Assembly (NCBI RefSeq): GCF_000708885.1
Contig: NZ_JEOE01000001.1
Span: forward strand, 310,001-374,000
Reading direction: 5' to 3'
Origin: Cellulomonas sp. HZM
Lineage (GTDB): Bacteria > Actinomycetota > Actinomycetes > Actinomycetales > Cellulomonadaceae
DNA: 64,000 nucleotides
A program made the position numbers and the translations under genes. Below the pieces are notes generated by a model. It made no database searches. It worked only from the letters and a program-made list of their open reading frames with translations, and had not been told where the DNA came from. Positions 63,451 through 64,000 of the stretch are shown here, piece by piece. How positions within the stretch are numbered: the stretch's first letter is position 1; the number at the start of each line of letters is the position of its first letter.

Positions 63451-64000
63451 TGGCACTGCCCGCCGTCATCGCCGACGCCCAGGTCGTCGCGAAGCGCAAC
63501 ATCATCAAGATCAAGCGGGTCCCCGACCTGCTGGTCTTCACCACCCTGTCGCCCATCATGTTCGTGCTGCTCTTCGCCTACGTCTTCGGCGGCGCGATCG
63601 AGGTCCCCGGTGGCGGCAGCAGCCAGGCGTACCGCGAGTACCTCATGGCGGGGATCTTCGCCCAGACGGTCATCTTCGGTGCGACCATCACCGGCGCGGG
63701 ACTGGCCGAGGACGTGAAGAAGGGCATCATCGACCGCTTCCGGTCGCTGCCGATGGCGCCCTCGGCCGTCCTCACGGGGCGGACGATGTCCGACGTCATC
63801 AACAACGTGCTCGTGCTCGTCGTGATGGCCCTGACCGGGCTCATCGTCGGGTGGCGCATCCGGAGCTCGTTCCTCGACGCCGTGGCCGGGTTCGCGCTCC
63901 TCCTGCTGTTCGCCTACGCGATCTCGTGGGTGATGGCGTGGCTCGGGATGCTGGTACCGAGCGTCGAGGTGTTCAACAACGCGACGTTCATCGTGATCTT
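63450..64000 (+). CDS. DrrB-like ABC-2 permease, N-terminal part (cut by window edge)
   Basis: 183 codons are present. AAGGAG lies seven bases before the ATG at 63450, which shares one base with the previous stop; a GTG three bases earlier is possible. The start ALPAVIADAQVVAKRNIIKIKRVPDLL, then IMFVLLFAYVFGGAI, KKGIIDRFRSLPMAPSAVLTGR (the EAA-like coupling region of DrrB permeases) and VPSVEVFNNATF, all fit the DrrB family. It forms an exporter with the preceding ATPase; substrate unknown. Confidence 0.9.
   Translation, partial: MALPAVIADAQVVAKRNIIKIKRVPDLLVFTTLSPIMFVLLFAYVFGGAIEVPGGGSSQAYREYLMAGIFAQTVIFGATITGAGLAEDVKKGIIDRFRSLPMAPSAVLTGRTMSDVINNVLVLVVMALTGLIVGWRIRSSFLDAVAGFALLLLFAYAISWVMAWLGMLVPSVEVFNNATFIVI

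Overview
The window is about 74% G+C with a strong G/C third-position bias. Together with mycothiol-type proteins, an actinobacterial ImuA'-ImuB-DnaE2 cassette, a SufR-SufBDC-SufSUT operon and many 'TAnnnT then start codon' leaderless promoters, this points to a high-GC actinomycete. Cellulomonadaceae (for example Cellulomonas) fits best, but this is inference from gene style and order, not from a marker gene. The DNA is gene-dense chromosome. No gap over about 260 bp lacks a gene, and I see no insertion sequence, prophage, CRISPR array, rRNA or replication origin.

Layout. 1-6982: glycan-degradation locus with two divergent secreted GH92 alpha-mannosidases (the first cut by the window edge), two near-identical LacI-type operators between them, and a LacI-family regulator. 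7071-17871: mixed metabolic genes, including an MFS exporter, a DHDPS-family aldolase, an AI-2E-family membrane protein, tRNA-Leu(GAG), a possible immunity-protein remnant, a class II amidotransferase, a PPOX protein, an aldo/keto reductase, a secreted 5'-nucleotidase with a His-rich leader, and a secreted protein with 42-residue repeats. 17953-24220: the SOS mutagenesis operon imuA'-imuB-dnaE2 behind a perfect LexA box. 24359-31789: a frameshifted Pr6Pr-like membrane gene, PEBP and YbaK proteins, then a minus-strand run of a large membrane protein with split hydrolase motifs, an MFS transporter, a SpoU rRNA methylase and an unknown protein. 31868-36276: a TetR-controlled heterodimeric ABC exporter. 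36356-39939: an SPFH/NfeD pair, a lone ABC ATPase and an unknown protein. 39948-45412: glycogen genes glgA/glgC back to back, serB, and fabG-fabI-sixA. 45536-50724: DUF3099, a zinc-ribbon protein, SURF1, an ABC-F protein, and a complete biotin ECF transporter (bioY-bioM-bioN). 50779-58605: a zinc metallopeptidase and the complete suf operon with its repressor and operator. 58730-64000: PPK2, an ABC ATPase/permease pair, heme A synthase, and a DrrAB-like ABC exporter cut by the right edge.

How the parts work together. The left end is a mannan or N-glycan utilisation unit in which the LacI protein probably represses both mannosidases through the shared intergenic operators. The mutasome operon would respond to DNA damage. 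The suf operon carries a repressor with four cysteines (a likely Fe-S sensor) that overlaps sufB, and a strong hairpin separates the scaffold half (sufB-D-Rieske-sufC) from the sulfur-donor half (sufS-U-T). SURF1 and heme A synthase both serve cytochrome oxidase assembly.

The best candidates for something undescribed are the roughly 967-residue membrane protein at 28886-31789, whose hydrolase-like motifs flank about a dozen membrane helices; the roughly 110-residue low-complexity insert inside DnaE2; the tandem repeats carrying ribosome-binding-site-like sequence before imuB; and the sufC/sufS intercistronic hairpin.
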